64,000 bases of DNA from Lophius americanus (lineage: Eukaryota; Chordata; Actinopteri; Lophiiformes; Lophiidae): assembly GCA_037951165.1 (NCBI GenBank), contig JBBDHG010000051.1, forward strand, positions 3,464,501-3,528,500, read 5' to 3'. This document shows positions 32,190 through 43,164 of the stretch, piece after piece. How positions within the stretch are numbered: position 1 is the stretch's first letter; every line of letters begins with the position of its first letter. The notes beneath the pieces were generated by a model. That model did no database searches. It saw only the letters and a list, made by a program, of their open reading frames with translations, and was not told where the DNA came from. Both the position numbers and the translations under genes were made by a program.

Positions 32190-32905
32190 TCTCCCGCGTT
32201 GAAAAGTAATTGCAACAAGTGTCATAAAAAGGGACATTGGAGTGTGTATGCCACTCAAAAACGGTAAGAGAAATTACAGAAGAGACTAAACAGCTGTATT
32301 TCTTAGGAGAAGTTGCCACAAAGAATTTCAAAGATGACTGGACTGTAATGCTTAACATAGGCAACACACCAGTAACATTAAAGATAGCTACAGGAGGAGA
32401 TGCTACAGTTATCACGCAATGGACATTTAAAAAATTGTGGCCTACAGCGAAGCTGGATCCTCCTGACACAAGTTTCGTAAGTTCATGTGGAAACCTCTGG
32501 TGGGCAGGCATGTTTCAAGCAACCACCGACCGCTAGGAGAAACAGTATTTATTTCCAGTATATGTCATAAAAGGAAAAAGGCAACTGCCTTCTGGGACAC
32601 CCTGATCCAATAGAGATGGATCTATTGAAGAGGATAAACAATATCAGCAGTGTTTTTGGATCAAGTGGATTACTGAAAACAGAGCCAGTGAAGATTATTT
32701 ATAATATAAGTGGATGCCTAGCCATATGCAGCCAGGCAGATTCCTTTACCCCTTGTGCCACTTGTTACGGAAGAACTGCAGCATATGGAAGACTAAGGTA
32801 TCATTGAAAAGGTGACCAAGCCCACAGAGTGGTGTGCCGCTATGGTGCCGGTACTACAACCCAACAACAGGGAAGTTCGATGCTGCACAGACCACCAACC
32901 TTGTG
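32190..32905 (+). pseudogene. Ty3/gypsy gag-pol remnant: zinc knuckle, protease, RT start
   Basis: Starting at 32211 a zinc knuckle CNKCHKKGHW follows, its last Cys replaced. Then VREITEETKQLYFLGEV leads into a retropepsin-like segment, GNTPVTLKIATGGDATVIT, where the catalytic D-T/S-G is replaced by A-T-G. Next is LLKRINNISSVFGSSGLLK, then VTKPTEWCAAMVPVL at the start of the reverse transcriptase. Frames change at least three times. The element cannot be active. Confidence 0.8.
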
Positions 32906-32944
32906 ACCTTACAGGGCGAGAAAACACAAAGACTCCAGGGAAGA

Positions 32945-33045
32945 AGTCAAGTTAGTAACATGCATTTAATCCATTAAAATATATTAATCCATTTAACATG
33001 CATTAAACCTTTTAACATGTATTAATCCAGTAACATGCATGAGTG
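32945..33045 (+). repeat. Short degenerate tandem repeat
   Basis: Variants of 'taacatgcattaatccattt' recur about five times at a spacing near 20-24 bp. It lies between a gypsy remnant and an L2 3' end. Confidence 0.6.
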
Positions 33046-33049
33046 TGAT

Positions 33050-34353
33050 GTATAATGAGGGACAGTGAGAGAGGAAGAGAGAAAAGCTCAGTGCATCATG
33101 GGAGATCCCCTAGCAGTCTAAACCTATAGCAGCATAGCTAAGAGCTAGCTTATGCCAGCCTTAATTATAAACTTTATCATAAAGGAAAGTTTTAAGCCTA
33201 CTTTTAAATGTAGAGAGGGTCTCTGCCCCCCGAACCAAGATTGGAAGATGGTTCCACAGGAGAGGAGCCTGATAGCTGAAAGCTCTCGATTCCATTCTAC
33301 TTCTGGAGACTCTAATGACTACAAGTAACCCTGAATATTGGGAGCGCAGAGTTCTGATTGGACAATATGGAACTATGAGCTCCTTCAGATACATTGGTGC
33401 CTGACCGTTAAGGGCTTTGTAAGTGAGCAGAAGGATTTTGAATTCGATTCTGGATTTTACGAGGAGCCAATGAAGGGAAGCTAATACAGGAGAGATATTT
33501 TTCTCTTAATCTGGTTCTGGTCAGCACCCGTGCAGCAGCGTTCTGGATCAGCTGGAGGGGCTTCAGAGACTTATTGGGACTACCTGCTAGTAGGGCATTA
33601 CAGTAATCCAGCCTGGAAGTAACAAATGCATGAACTAACTTTTCTGCATCTTTTTGTGCTAGAATGTGTCGTATTTTAGAAATATTGCGCAAATGAAAAA
33701 GGCAGTCCTAGAAATCTGTTTTATGTGGGAATCAAAGGTCATATCCTGATCAAAGATAACTCCCAGGATCCTCACAGCGGTGCTGGAGGCCAAGGTCATA
33801 CCATCCAGAGTAGATATATCGTCAGATAAATTGTTTCTAAGGTGTTTGGGTCCCAACACAATAACTTCCGTTTTATCTGAATTTAATAGTAAAAAGTTGC
33901 ACGTCATCCAAGTCTTAATGTCTTTGAGACACGCCTCTAAATTGGATAAGTGACTAGATTCACCTGGTTTCATTGATAAGTACAATTGTGTGTCATCAGC
34001 ATAACAGTGAACGTTTATGGAGTGTTTCCTGATAATGTTGCCTAAAGGGAGCATATATTGTATGAATAATATTGGCCCAAGCACAGATCCCTGGGGAACT
34101 CCGTGGGTAACTTTACTATGCATGGAGGATTCATTGTTAACAGATACATACAGAGATCTGCCACATAAATATACATAAACCAATTTAATGCAGTGCCTTT
34201 GATGCCAATTAGGTTTTTAAGTCTTTGTATTAGAATTTGGTGGTCAATAGTATCAAATGCAGTACTAAGATCCAACAAGACCAGAACAGAGGCCAGTCCC
34301 TCATCAGATGCCATTAAAAGGTCATTCGTGAATACATGAATCCCTTCATCCAT
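33050..34353 (-). pseudogene. L2-type LINE reverse transcriptase and 3' end, 5'-truncated
   Basis: Reading the minus strand from 34353: ASVLVLLDLSTAFDTIDHQI (palm Asp), SKVTHGVPQGSVLGPILF, HCYADDTQLYLSMKP with the Y-x-D-D active site intact, NSDKTEVIVLGPK, LDYCNALLAG, then a C-terminal block SRAFSYQAPLLWNHLP near 33280. This is the standard order of L2/CR1-superfamily RTs of fish. Three frame changes break it. The 5' end is truncated at about 34353 and the 3' untranslated part extends to about 33050, typical of 5'-truncated LINE insertions. It lies in intron 1 in the sense orientation of the RhoGEF gene. Confidence 0.9.
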
Positions 34354-34499
34354 CCGTCCATCCTCCTACACAAATTTAATCAAAGTTCTGCACTCAGAAT
34401 TTCACGCGCAGATCCAGGTTCCTGTGCACGTAACTTTCGTGGACAGAAAGGGAAGGGAGGGGCTGATCACTCACCTCCTTCAGGAGCAGGTAAAGGAGT

Positions 34500-34565
34500 A
34501 ATCCGTGGAATACATGAATTCCTCCATCATACATACATACATCCATTCATCCATACGTCCATGAC
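34500..34565 (+). repeat. CATA/CATC simple repeat
   Basis: Imperfect (cata)n/(catc)n, with a similar CATC patch at 34340-34370, adjoining the truncated end of the L2 element. Confidence 0.7.
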
Positions 34566-34639
34566 CACTGATTAGATTTTAATGCTATGTAATGCTGACC
34601 ATCCCACACACACCGGGGCCACTGGCCACGCCAAATGGC

Positions 34640-35830
34640 CACTTATTACATAGCCTCGGCTATGACATCATGTCTACTGGATAATCTGCCAAAACATTTT
34701 GGTTCTAAATTGTCCTGCAATGCTGGCAAAGTAGTTCTAAGTTTTCTGCCCATCAGAAGTTCTGCTGAGCTGGCTCCGGTTGTAGAACATGGTTTGGCTG
34801 TGTATGTCATCAGAGCAAGGAGGGGGGTCTGTAATGTGGGTTTAGTCACATGGAGAAAGTCATACTGACTGCTAAACTTCCTCATCTCTGCTGAGGCTAG
34901 CTGGGGCTACTAGCTGGGGTCACTAAGACCTCAGGGGCAAATATAGCTTTGAGTTAGCCCACTACCTGACTGCTATTGGTGTTGGTAGATTAAGGAATCT
35001 GGAATAATAATCTGACACTATTAGATCATTTGTTTTTAAATTCACACAAATCAATGGCAACTTTCTGCCAGGGTCTGGACGGTACCTCGCTAGACATTAA
35101 TGGCTCTTTCCTCTGTGTGTTCCTATTTTCTCTGCAGAATTTGCGCTGCTGTACTTTCTTTGTCATCTGACATTTTAAGCCACCGAATAGATTGGCTTGC
35201 TCTTTCTCTGCACTTGACCAAACCTTGATGTCCTTTGTGAATTCTCTCCATAATTATCTCCCTCATAGCTACTGGAATTAAGAAAACCACTGCTTCTGAA
35301 CACTAAGCCATCTAGCTCCCCTCACCTGACTGACCCTGACACATTCTCACAATAGTCGGGCCATCGATGCCTGATGAACCTCAAAACTATCTGTAGTTGT
35401 GGTTGTCTACTGTGTTTTTTGTTTATCTCTCTTATTCATTGGGGTGTCGCTGGTACATGGCTAAGCATTCTTTTTCGCCCTGGGCGTACATTGTCTTTGC
35501 GTACCAGTAGGCCACTGGCTTCCAGTCCTCCCCGTGCTGCTGTAGCAGGACCTCGCGCAGCCCATAGCATCTGGTGTCTGCTGACAGTACCGTAGGCTTG
35601 GCTGTGTCGTAGAAGTTGAGCACAAGGGCTATGCTCGATGCATCTTTAATCTTGTGGAATGCTACTTGCTGTACATGGTTCTTTGTCCACTCTGTCTTGG
35701 CCCTCAGTAGCTAATAAAGGGGTTGGCTTATTGTTGAACACTCTTGGACATGTTTTGCCAAAATCCAACCATCCCCAGGAACCTCATGAGTTCTGATGTT
35801 GGTCGGTTTGGGAAAGGGTCCTCGCACCGT
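34640..35830 (-). pseudogene. Ty3/gypsy pol remnant: RT end, RNase H, integrase end
   Basis: On the minus strand from about 35830: TSELMRFLGMVGF (thumb/connection), then at 35623-35432 a RNase H segment, FYDTAKPTVLSADTRCYG and LLQQHGEDWKPVAYW, with the catalytic Asp in SAD. At 34885-34646 is LALMTYTAKPCSTTGASSAE then LLMGRKLRTTLP, the C-terminal end of the integrase core. The distance between RNase H and the integrase end is too short for an intact pol, so internal sequence is deleted. Different orientation from the gypsy piece at 32190. Confidence 0.82.
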
Positions 35831-36030
35831 TAGTGTTCAGGCCCTAATAAGAAATCCTTGCAATTCAATAACGTTTACGCACTTTTCGTGCTCGGGCCTT
35901 AATAATAATAAGAAACGGAGCAGATACAACAGGTCCCTTGTACTATTAGTGCTTGGGCCCTAATAAGAAAAAACGAAGCAGATACAACAGGTTACTGATC
36001 GGGTCCTAATAATAAGAACTCCTTGCAATT
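35831..36030 (+). repeat. 'Gggccctaataa' tandem-like fish repeat
   Basis: The motif 'gggc(c/t)ctaataa(taa)' with intervening 'gaaacggagcagatacaacagg' appears four times (35850, 35905, 35950, 36000 regions). I recognise it as a common fish repeat but not its class. Confidence 0.6.
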
Positions 36031-36329
36031 CAATCAATGAGCTGTTGATGTATTTCCTATTTAGAGTACAGGACCATAGAAAGAAATACAGACAAGACCA
36101 ATATGTAGAGCTGACTTTTTCATATGGCTTTGAAATGAACCACTGCTGTTGAAGAAAAAATTAACTAAAAGCGCACAATGAATCACTTGTCTGAGAGAGA
36201 TAACAATTTTTTCCATTTCTGTATACTAGATATTTAATTTTCTTCATATATACATCATAAATGTAAATCAGACCATTATTTTTAGCTATTTCTAGTTGGT
36301 CATGAAAAGGTTCTTTTATTTTATTTTCT

Positions 36330-36400
36330 GTACCTTAAAACGAAAAGTCAAATGAGTAACCATTTTTAACTTTTTCAATATCCATTTGTGAAACAAAAAA
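36330..36400 (+). repeat. Dispersed A+T-rich repeat, intron 1 copy
   Basis: The stretch reads 'ctgtaccttaaaacgaaaag', 'gagtaaccattttt' and 'tttttcaatatccatttgtgaaac', collinear with the copies at 53430-53510 and 56955-57042. Confidence 0.65.
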
Positions 36401-37892
36401 AAAATTGGAAATGACAAAAGATAGACGAACCCTGTTGCTAGAGCATGCACTGGTGCCATGATGCCCCGTTGTTGCAGTGCCAGAATGAATGGTCCAAAGA
36501 AATCGACCACCTTGTCATTCTTTTGTATCATGTCAAAATCATAGAGCATTATGTTTCTTATGACCTCAACATACCCAAATAAGCCCTGCTACACTTAAAA
36601 TCTGTTCACTTTCAGAGATCAGGAGATCTGTCTTGTAAATTTCATATTTTACTCAAAAGGGACCCTTTTTTTCCATGAAAAACACTGTTCTGTAGATAAC
36701 CCATAATGATGCTTAGAATGGTTAGGATTGAATGATTTTAAGGAATGATGAATGAATGATTGGTAAATAAATAGTATTACATTAAATTCCACTGAGAATG
36801 TCAGGAAAGAGTTACTTGAATTCCTATACGTCTGAAACACTTTTAGTACCTCTATTGTGCCATTCCAAAACATCTGGATATCATAAGATATCATCCAAAA
36901 TGTTACTAAAATTGGAGTAAATATAAATGTAATGTAAAATGTAAATTTAATGATAAGGCCAGGACAAGAAGGTCTGGAGACTTGTCAACAATGCTCCCCA
37001 TCTCATGACCAACCAGGGATAGGCTCCAACTGTGCACATTATAAGTATTTACAGAAAGGAGTGAATTATTAATGGCAGACGGAGGTGTAGTAGACATTCA
37101 GTGAGAGGCAGGATTCACCCTTGACAAGCCACAAATTCATCACAGGGCTAATACAGAGAAACACAACACAACTGCGGGCAATTTATAGCTTCCAGTTCAC
37201 ATTTATTGGATGTTTTTGGATACGTGAACATCTTGCTGTGCAAAACACTTTGCCACTGTACTGCTGAACGTAGTGTATACAAAACATTTAATTTCCTTGT
37301 CAAACAAGGCTAACATAGCCACCTCTCTGGTATGACCCCTTTTGTATTCAGACCTTGGAAATATCTATCTTGTAAGACTGTTTCAAATAGTGATTGCCTT
37401 GCCTTTGCTGCTTTTCAGATATTTATTTATAAACCATTGTTCGGCCCAGGACAATCTAAGACAGTAGAGATATCATAAAAACACCCACTGCAGTTTCTAT
37501 GGCAACAGTTGCTATAGTCAAATATCCAGTGAGTGAGCACACTGTACACAAGTAGCCATACACCCTGTACATTAAAACACAACAGTCTATCTACATAGTA
37601 AAGAGAATATCGTAGTCTGAGATTGAGGTCTTGTGTTGTAAAAGAAATGGTTTACTGCAGAGAAAAAGGAAGGGACTCAGAGAGAAGAGGAAGTGAAGTC
37701 TAGCAAAAACATGTCAGTTGCTTCACTAATCTGTCAGCAGGTTCATCTGTTCCTCTTATTGAAGGCACACCGATTTACACAGACTGGGGTGTTGGTGGTC
37801 CCATTAAACACTGTAAGGCTGTCTGGCATCAGATGCCATCATCTGACTCGTTTGTTATTCAACTCTGAGTAGTGAACAAAGTGCAAACTCAC
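36401..37892. other. Intron 1, 5' part, with decayed interspersed repeat
   Basis: Positions about 36950-37235 carry a degraded version of the repeat seen at 28985-29276 ('gacaagccacaaattcatcacagggc' and 'ttattggatgtttttggata' pieces). The rest holds no recognisable feature. Confidence 0.45.
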
Positions 37893-37955
37893 CCGCAGGT
37901 TGATATCCTTCATCCTCTCTTGTCGCAACTTCGAAAGATTTCCAACCCTGGACAT
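37893..37955 (-). CDS. arhgef2: RhoGEF (ARHGEF2-like) exon 1, start codon
   Basis: The ATG is at 37953-37955. Codons 1-21 begin MSRVGNLSKL and end DINLR, followed by donor CGG|GTGAGT. Mammalian GEF-H1 starts MSRIESLTRA, so the start is well supported. A possible acceptor (TAG just upstream, around 37970-37974) suggests a further 5' untranslated exon. Intron 1 is about 7.7 kb. The product as seen in the window is an activator of RhoA that, in mammals, is held inactive on microtubules and tight junctions through its C1-containing N-terminus and released to drive actin contractility. Confidence 0.88.
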
Positions 37956-37999
37956 TGTGACAGCTGTACCTACTAACAAATATAAATTTAAGTGTAAGA

Positions 38000-38859
38000 T
38001 ACTTAGAAAATAAAAAATGCAGTATTAATGTTTGATCACTTCAATGTGGCTCTCTCATATCTTTAATGAATCAAACGTAACAAAACGTTTCCTCAGCACA
38101 AACTATATGTGCTTCTGCTTCCAGTGAAGAGGCTGTGCTTGTGAGAAATGTGACGCCTGAATCATCACCGCCCCCTCACAGCGCGCTGCTGAATCTCTCA
38201 TATCATCTGCTGTATTACCAAATGTGAAACATTTATAAGATAAGATTTTACAAAACAGAAAATAAGCAAATGCTAAAGGTTTCACATTATCCGTTTATCA
38301 AAAAGATAATAGTTAAGATATTTTTGTCTTTTAGTTTTTTTTTTATATATAAGTATATATATATTTTGTTGGACAGCTACTAATACATGTATTCATCACT
38401 GTAATATAAGAGTTTGGTTCTCTATAATTTATTTTTTTATAGGTTAAAATTACTGAAAAGTTTTGATTCTGCTATTTAATGGTTTTTTTGACCATAATAT
38501 ATTCATTGGAGGTTGAAGAAACTTAAATTGAAGTCGGTTACTGATGTTGAAGGACTGGCTCTTATTAATTTTATTGTCATTATTTTGTTATTTATATATT
38601 TCACGTTACGTTTTATAAACAAATAAACTCAATAGTGACCCTAACATACACAGTATCCAAACAAGGTGTATTATACTTGCCTAAAAACAATTCTCAACCG
38701 CCATCGCCCATACTGACTTCAGATGTCGCCATGGCCATGTGTAGACAATGGTCAGAAGGTCAGATATAAAAGCTATGTTGTTTTAACTTTCGGGACTGCA
38801 CTGCACACAAAGCTAAAAACAAAATGCCTGTTTAAGAGTTTTCTAAACAAGTATTATAC
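38000..38859. other. Upstream region of the RhoGEF gene
   Basis: A+T-rich, with a T-rich and (TA)n patch at 38325-38365. A GC-richer segment at about 38105-38215 might be an upstream exon or regulatory segment, but no promoter element is certain. Confidence 0.35.
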
Positions 38860-39380
38860 ACCTTGTTTACTGCAGCCTTGGGTACTGTGCATATATGCGT
38901 ATGCATGTAGCAGCAAGCCAGCATGACTAACCGCCTTTCCATTCTTCATCCTCGTTAAAGCTGCTCCCACTTCATCCTTACGGATCTTTTGAACTTCTTG
39001 ATTTACTATTCTCACAATCTCTACCCGTCTCTCCCTCACCAGTTCTCCAAAGTATTCCATCTTCCTCTAACACTCTCCTCACTTGTTAATACATTTCCAT
39101 CTTAATCACCCATCTGCACATCCTTCCCAACTCGATCTTTGTTTCGCCAACAGTACAAGCTATTCTCTCATTCCTTAGTGCCAAATCTCTAATAAATCTC
39201 ATCATGGGTTTATTTTTTAGCCTTTGCTACCCCACTCTTAACTTTATTCTATGTCTCGTTGTGCACTTTCATGTCTTGTGCGATCCTACTTTTTCATCCC
39301 CCACCCCTTTCCTAAATATCCTTTCCTGAACCTTTTCATTCCACCACCAAGTCTCTGTCTTCTTTCATCTGTCAAGATGA
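38860..39380 (-). pseudogene. RTE-like LINE fragment
   Basis: Minus-strand 39060-38930 reads MEYFGELVRERRV, then EVQKIRKDEVGAALTRMKNG and KAVSHAG, matching the segment before the RT of fish RTE/BovB-like LINEs (E-V-x-x-AL-x-RMKSGKAVGPD). The following core is lost. The flank to 39380 has the composition of the same LINE but is not readable. Confidence 0.65.
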
Positions 39381-39506
39381 CATACCAAGACTATGTTTTG
39401 AGGGAATTATTATTTGAAAAAAGCCACTGCATTTCTAACTTGCTTAAATTTTGGCTTGTCCTGCACTTGGACAATTCGCTGTCGCAAATTACTTTAAAAA
39501 TTAATA

Positions 39507-39912
39507 AGCATACCTTTCCTCAAACCTGTCACTCGCCCAATCCGAAGATGCACGTCATCAACCGGAAGTCACGTCACATTCACCGGATGACCGCCCTCTC
39601 ATCCAATCAGAATCGGCCAAGTCATCGGAAGTCTTTTTTAATGAGGAAGTGTGGGGGTACCCTCTCTAAGGGGTGATTTTAAGCCCCTCCGCCTCATCCA
39701 ATCCGCACCTGCCACGTCATGTGTTGTGATGTTGTCATCACAGTCACGTGATTTTTACCATCCCCCATTTTGTTAGTTTCCCGCCATGACCAAAAGTGTC
39801 TTCCATATTTGGTCATTTCAGGTAGACACGGCATGACCTTGAGTATGGGTTATCTTGAGAGTCTGAACCGTCGGTATATACTCACTCGACCACCCGTCAG
39901 AGATCTGATATA
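39507..39912 (+). repeat. Polinton left terminal inverted repeat
   Basis: Matches the complement of 46477-46871 along its whole length with scattered substitutions and small indels; shared blocks include 'gtcatcaaccggaagt', 'gttagtttcccgccatgac', 'gtcttccatatttggtcatt' and 'gagtatgggttatcttgaga'. Several 'accggaagt' motifs recur within each repeat. Confidence 0.92.
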
Positions 39913-40794
39913 TAGGAGAGACAGTTGGGAGACGGGTCAAGGTTATATAAGTTGTTTTTTTTTTTAAATAGTTGAATAATATGACGAATGGGTAGGAAGA
40001 AAAAAAACACACGCCTCACATCCATGCACACGCACGCATCCATACACACACACACCAACTTTTCATTCTTCCGTCCCAACTCCCACACATACACATCTTT
40101 CCCCCACTCGTTCCCCACACACCTCACATCCATACACAATCATACATATATCCATAATTACACACAGACACATAACCACACACAAATAGCAACTGCTCAT
40201 TCTTCTGATTCAACCCAGACACACACACATCTTTCTCGCAGCCTTTCTCACATGTTGGAGGTGTAAGAATCTCGGGGGTGATGTATGTGATGTATCTAGC
40301 CGTCTTATCAACAAACGGCCCAATTAAACTCAAAAGATATCATTAGCTCTTCCGACCGAAATGTACTCCCTCGACCACCTGTTAACCGACAGGGAGAGTC
40401 AAATTTTACTGCTGAACAAAACAGCATTGTATTCACAGGTATCTTATCAACATGAGGTACTGTTAATTCGACAGCTCACTATAAAAATATAGTGGCCGGC
40501 ATAATAGAAATCTGAATCCAGCACTAGAACTTGAGACACCTACATAGACTGTTAGGTGCAAGAATTCTGCGCTGGCTTTAAGTTTGAGAAAAACAAGGAG
40601 AAAAAGCTAAGATGAATCCCGGTATGCTTCTACGAATTATTTCGTTTAATTCCATTTAAAAAAAAAGAAAACATGATAGAAACTGACATGTATTTGTAGA
40701 GATCGCATTTCCTGCTGAGATCCAGGCAGCAGTTATGTCTCCTTCTGTCCAGGCCTTATAAGTTGAGTTGAAAAACTTTGTTTTGAAAAACAAT

Positions 40795-40795
40795 A

Positions 40796-40827
<32 letters not shown>

Positions 40828-41265
40828 TTTTAACCTAAACTTTTGTTTAATCTGTTTATAAGCTAATTATATGATATTCATTTTATTTCTGTATTTGGAA
40901 AAATAAGTTGTTAATTTCCTGTTTAAATATACACTGACTTGGTAAACTTGGGCTCTACAGCTTCAGAATACCATGAGTTTCTAGGGGTTTTTCTGTATAT
41001 ATAAAATATATAAAATATATATATATATATATATAAAATATATATATATATATATAAAATATATATATATATATAAAATATATATATAATATATATATAT
41101 TATATATATATAATATATATATATTATATATATTATATTGAATATTATGTTGAAAATGTCATATATATTATATATATATATAATATATATATAATATATA
41201 TATATATATAAATATATATATATCTTCTTTTTTTATATATATATATATATTAAATATATATAATT
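40795..41265. repeat. Long AT/TA microsatellite blocks
   Basis: (AT)n at about 40793-40815 and an extended, self-complementary series of (TA)n, TATAAAA and TATATTATA units at about 40998-41265. It would readily form cruciforms. It sits inside the Polinton interior between the left repeat and the polymerase remnant. Confidence 0.9.
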
Positions 41266-41447
41266 GTCTTTTCCCAACTGACATACTTGGGTTTTTTCTT
41301 TCTTGCCCTTTACTCATCAGTTACAGCAGAACAAGTGGGAGAAATACAGTTCACCCAATCTTACTTTGGAAAGTACATTCATATTGATATATGTCATAGA
41401 GAATACAATAAAACAATAATAACAAGAATAATATTATATTAGGTTTT

Positions 41448-41674
41448 TAACCTACAGATTTGTTATTGACATCGGAGAGAGAATTTATCAGACGGAATCC
41501 TTACCAGCTATTTTCTGCTCCGACTGATCAGTTACTGCAAGGAAATGTGCCATTTCCACAGTCTGAAAAGTATTCCACTGCTGTCAGTGGTTTGAGTGGA
41601 GAATTCCCCACATCTCCATCCATCTTGTATCCCATCCCATCAGACCCCACCGTATTCATCAACCTTATTTCCGG
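41448..41674 (+). other. Candidate exon or captured segment inside the Polinton
   Basis: An open stretch preceded by a polypyrimidine/acceptor (ttttaacctacag|) and followed by a donor (TTTCCG|GTAAGA) encodes about 75 codons, including REFIRRNPYQLFSAPTDQLL and SPSILYPIPSDPTVFINLI. I recognise no family. It could be an exon of a gene carried by or inserted into the element, or a chance open frame. No partner exon was proved; an ATG followed by a donor-like GTATGC lies at 40612. Confidence 0.35.
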
Positions 41675-42751
41675 TAAGATGATAAAACCTTTTACCGAGT
41701 TAGCAATTGAATGATTAACTGAATTCTTTGGTCCTCTCCCTGTTTAAACCCATGTATACAAAACCATTTTTTGTCTTCATTGTGTAAATACTACTCATTT
41801 TCTCATGTTACTCATGTTCTGGTGAGAGTCAGCCATCTTCTTCTTTTTTTTGTGGAGGGGTGTGTGTCATTTGAAGATATGTAAATGAGGGAGAAAGAAC
41901 CTCCTAAAATTATTTGAAAATGAAGTAAAAAAATAAAAAAGGATCAGCACAAAATGTGAGCAAAGTTACTGCGTTATCTTCTTCATGTTTAATAAAATAC
42001 GAAAATAATATTTCTATTAATAAAATGAGAAAAGTAGTTAGTCTGCAATCTCACATCACTGCCAGACTGGATGATGATTATGCTGATGGGTCATTCACAT
42101 CAGCTTTTTGGGGATTATTAGAAAACTTCTTAAAATCCAACTAAACTGTCTTGTCCGACGCAGATCTGCAGTTAATAGTTTAGGTTGTGCGTAATCTTAG
42201 CGGGGGCGGTGTCAGTGACCCATTAACAGCCTATCAGCGCATCGTTGGTATGGAGATGACAGCCCATTTAGACGTGCTGACCAAACATGGGACACTTTTC
42301 TCATTTCCGAATTAAACCTTGCCGAATTGCAATGTCGGTCGCCTGTTCACATGACATTTGATCTTTTCCGACCCGGTGTTTACATGCATCGACCCATTTA
42401 ATCGGAAACACTTTCACATATGCGCATACGATCCACACCCCCGTTCATAAGGTGGCGAGAATGCTTTGTTGAGTTGGGTGCCGACCGGCAACAAGCTCCC
42501 AGAAGAAGAATACGACAAAGAGGGTGTGAGCAGAAGTGACTTTTCGCCCATCTAACCTTCCAAATATTTTTAAATATTTCAAAGTTGCAATGAATAAATC
42601 ACTCTCCGATGCACTACGGTACTGTTTTGAAGTCGGCGTATCTAAAATGCGTTGCAGTGCTGAAAAAAACTAGCGGCGCATTCAGCACGACGCTGGGCAT
42701 GCGCAGATACAACTCTAATCACAGAAGTTTCGATCGAAGCAGCGACAGTTT

Positions 42752-43160
42752 TTTCGTCGACTACATACACCGCTTTCTCAAAGGGAAGCAGGAGGCGTCG
42801 GGTTACCCCATTGAAGTGACGGATCAGGAGGGCAGCGAGAAGTATATCCGCGATTATCGGGCATATGAGGGTAGTCTGTTAAACGCTTAGAAAATCGAGG
42901 TGAACCCTGCTAAGAGTCAAGTAGCAAAACTATGTCTCAACAGCTTCTGGGGAAAATTGCACAGCAATGTAATTTGAACCATGTAATCTGAGCCTGAAGA
43001 ATTTGCATTCTTAGGAAAATTCAACATCATTTACTTCTGCTTCCTCAATGATAAAACTGCTATGATACAGTGGCATTTCAACGACGAGCGTTGCAAACTA
43101 ATAAGACGAATAAGACCACCAATTTCTATATTGCCGCATTCGCCACGGCCTATGAAACAA
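42752..43160 (+). pseudogene. Polinton protein-primed DNA polymerase B fragment
   Basis: The frame includes FLKGKQEASGYPIEVTD, SEKYIRDYRAYEGSLLNA, then after a stop at 42888 KIEVNPAKSQVAKLCLNSFW and GKL. The K-x3-NS-x-[YW]G-like motif is motif B of the palm of family B polymerases, and the surrounding block is characteristic of Polintons. Further on, AMIQWHFNDERC and TTNFYIAAFATAYE are consistent with the next conserved segment before the Y-x-DTD motif, which is missing. The N-terminal exonuclease and most of the palm are gone. Stops and a frame change near 42970-43100 confirm it is dead. Confidence 0.8.
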
Positions 43161-43164
43161 TACG

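Noticed and set aside
38103..38285. A first exon or promoter of the RhoGEF gene
   Set aside because: The segment is somewhat richer in G+C, but I see no convincing splice donor, TATA or initiator element, so it was not annotated as regulatory.
39988..40266. A plus-strand protein rich in His and Thr
   Set aside because: It is a translation of CA-rich simple sequence inside the Polinton.
40477..40494. A TATA-box promoter in the Polinton (cactataaaaatatagtg)
   Set aside because: The TATAAAA sits in a short perfect inverted repeat, but no gene with a credible start follows at the right distance, so a promoter could not be supported.
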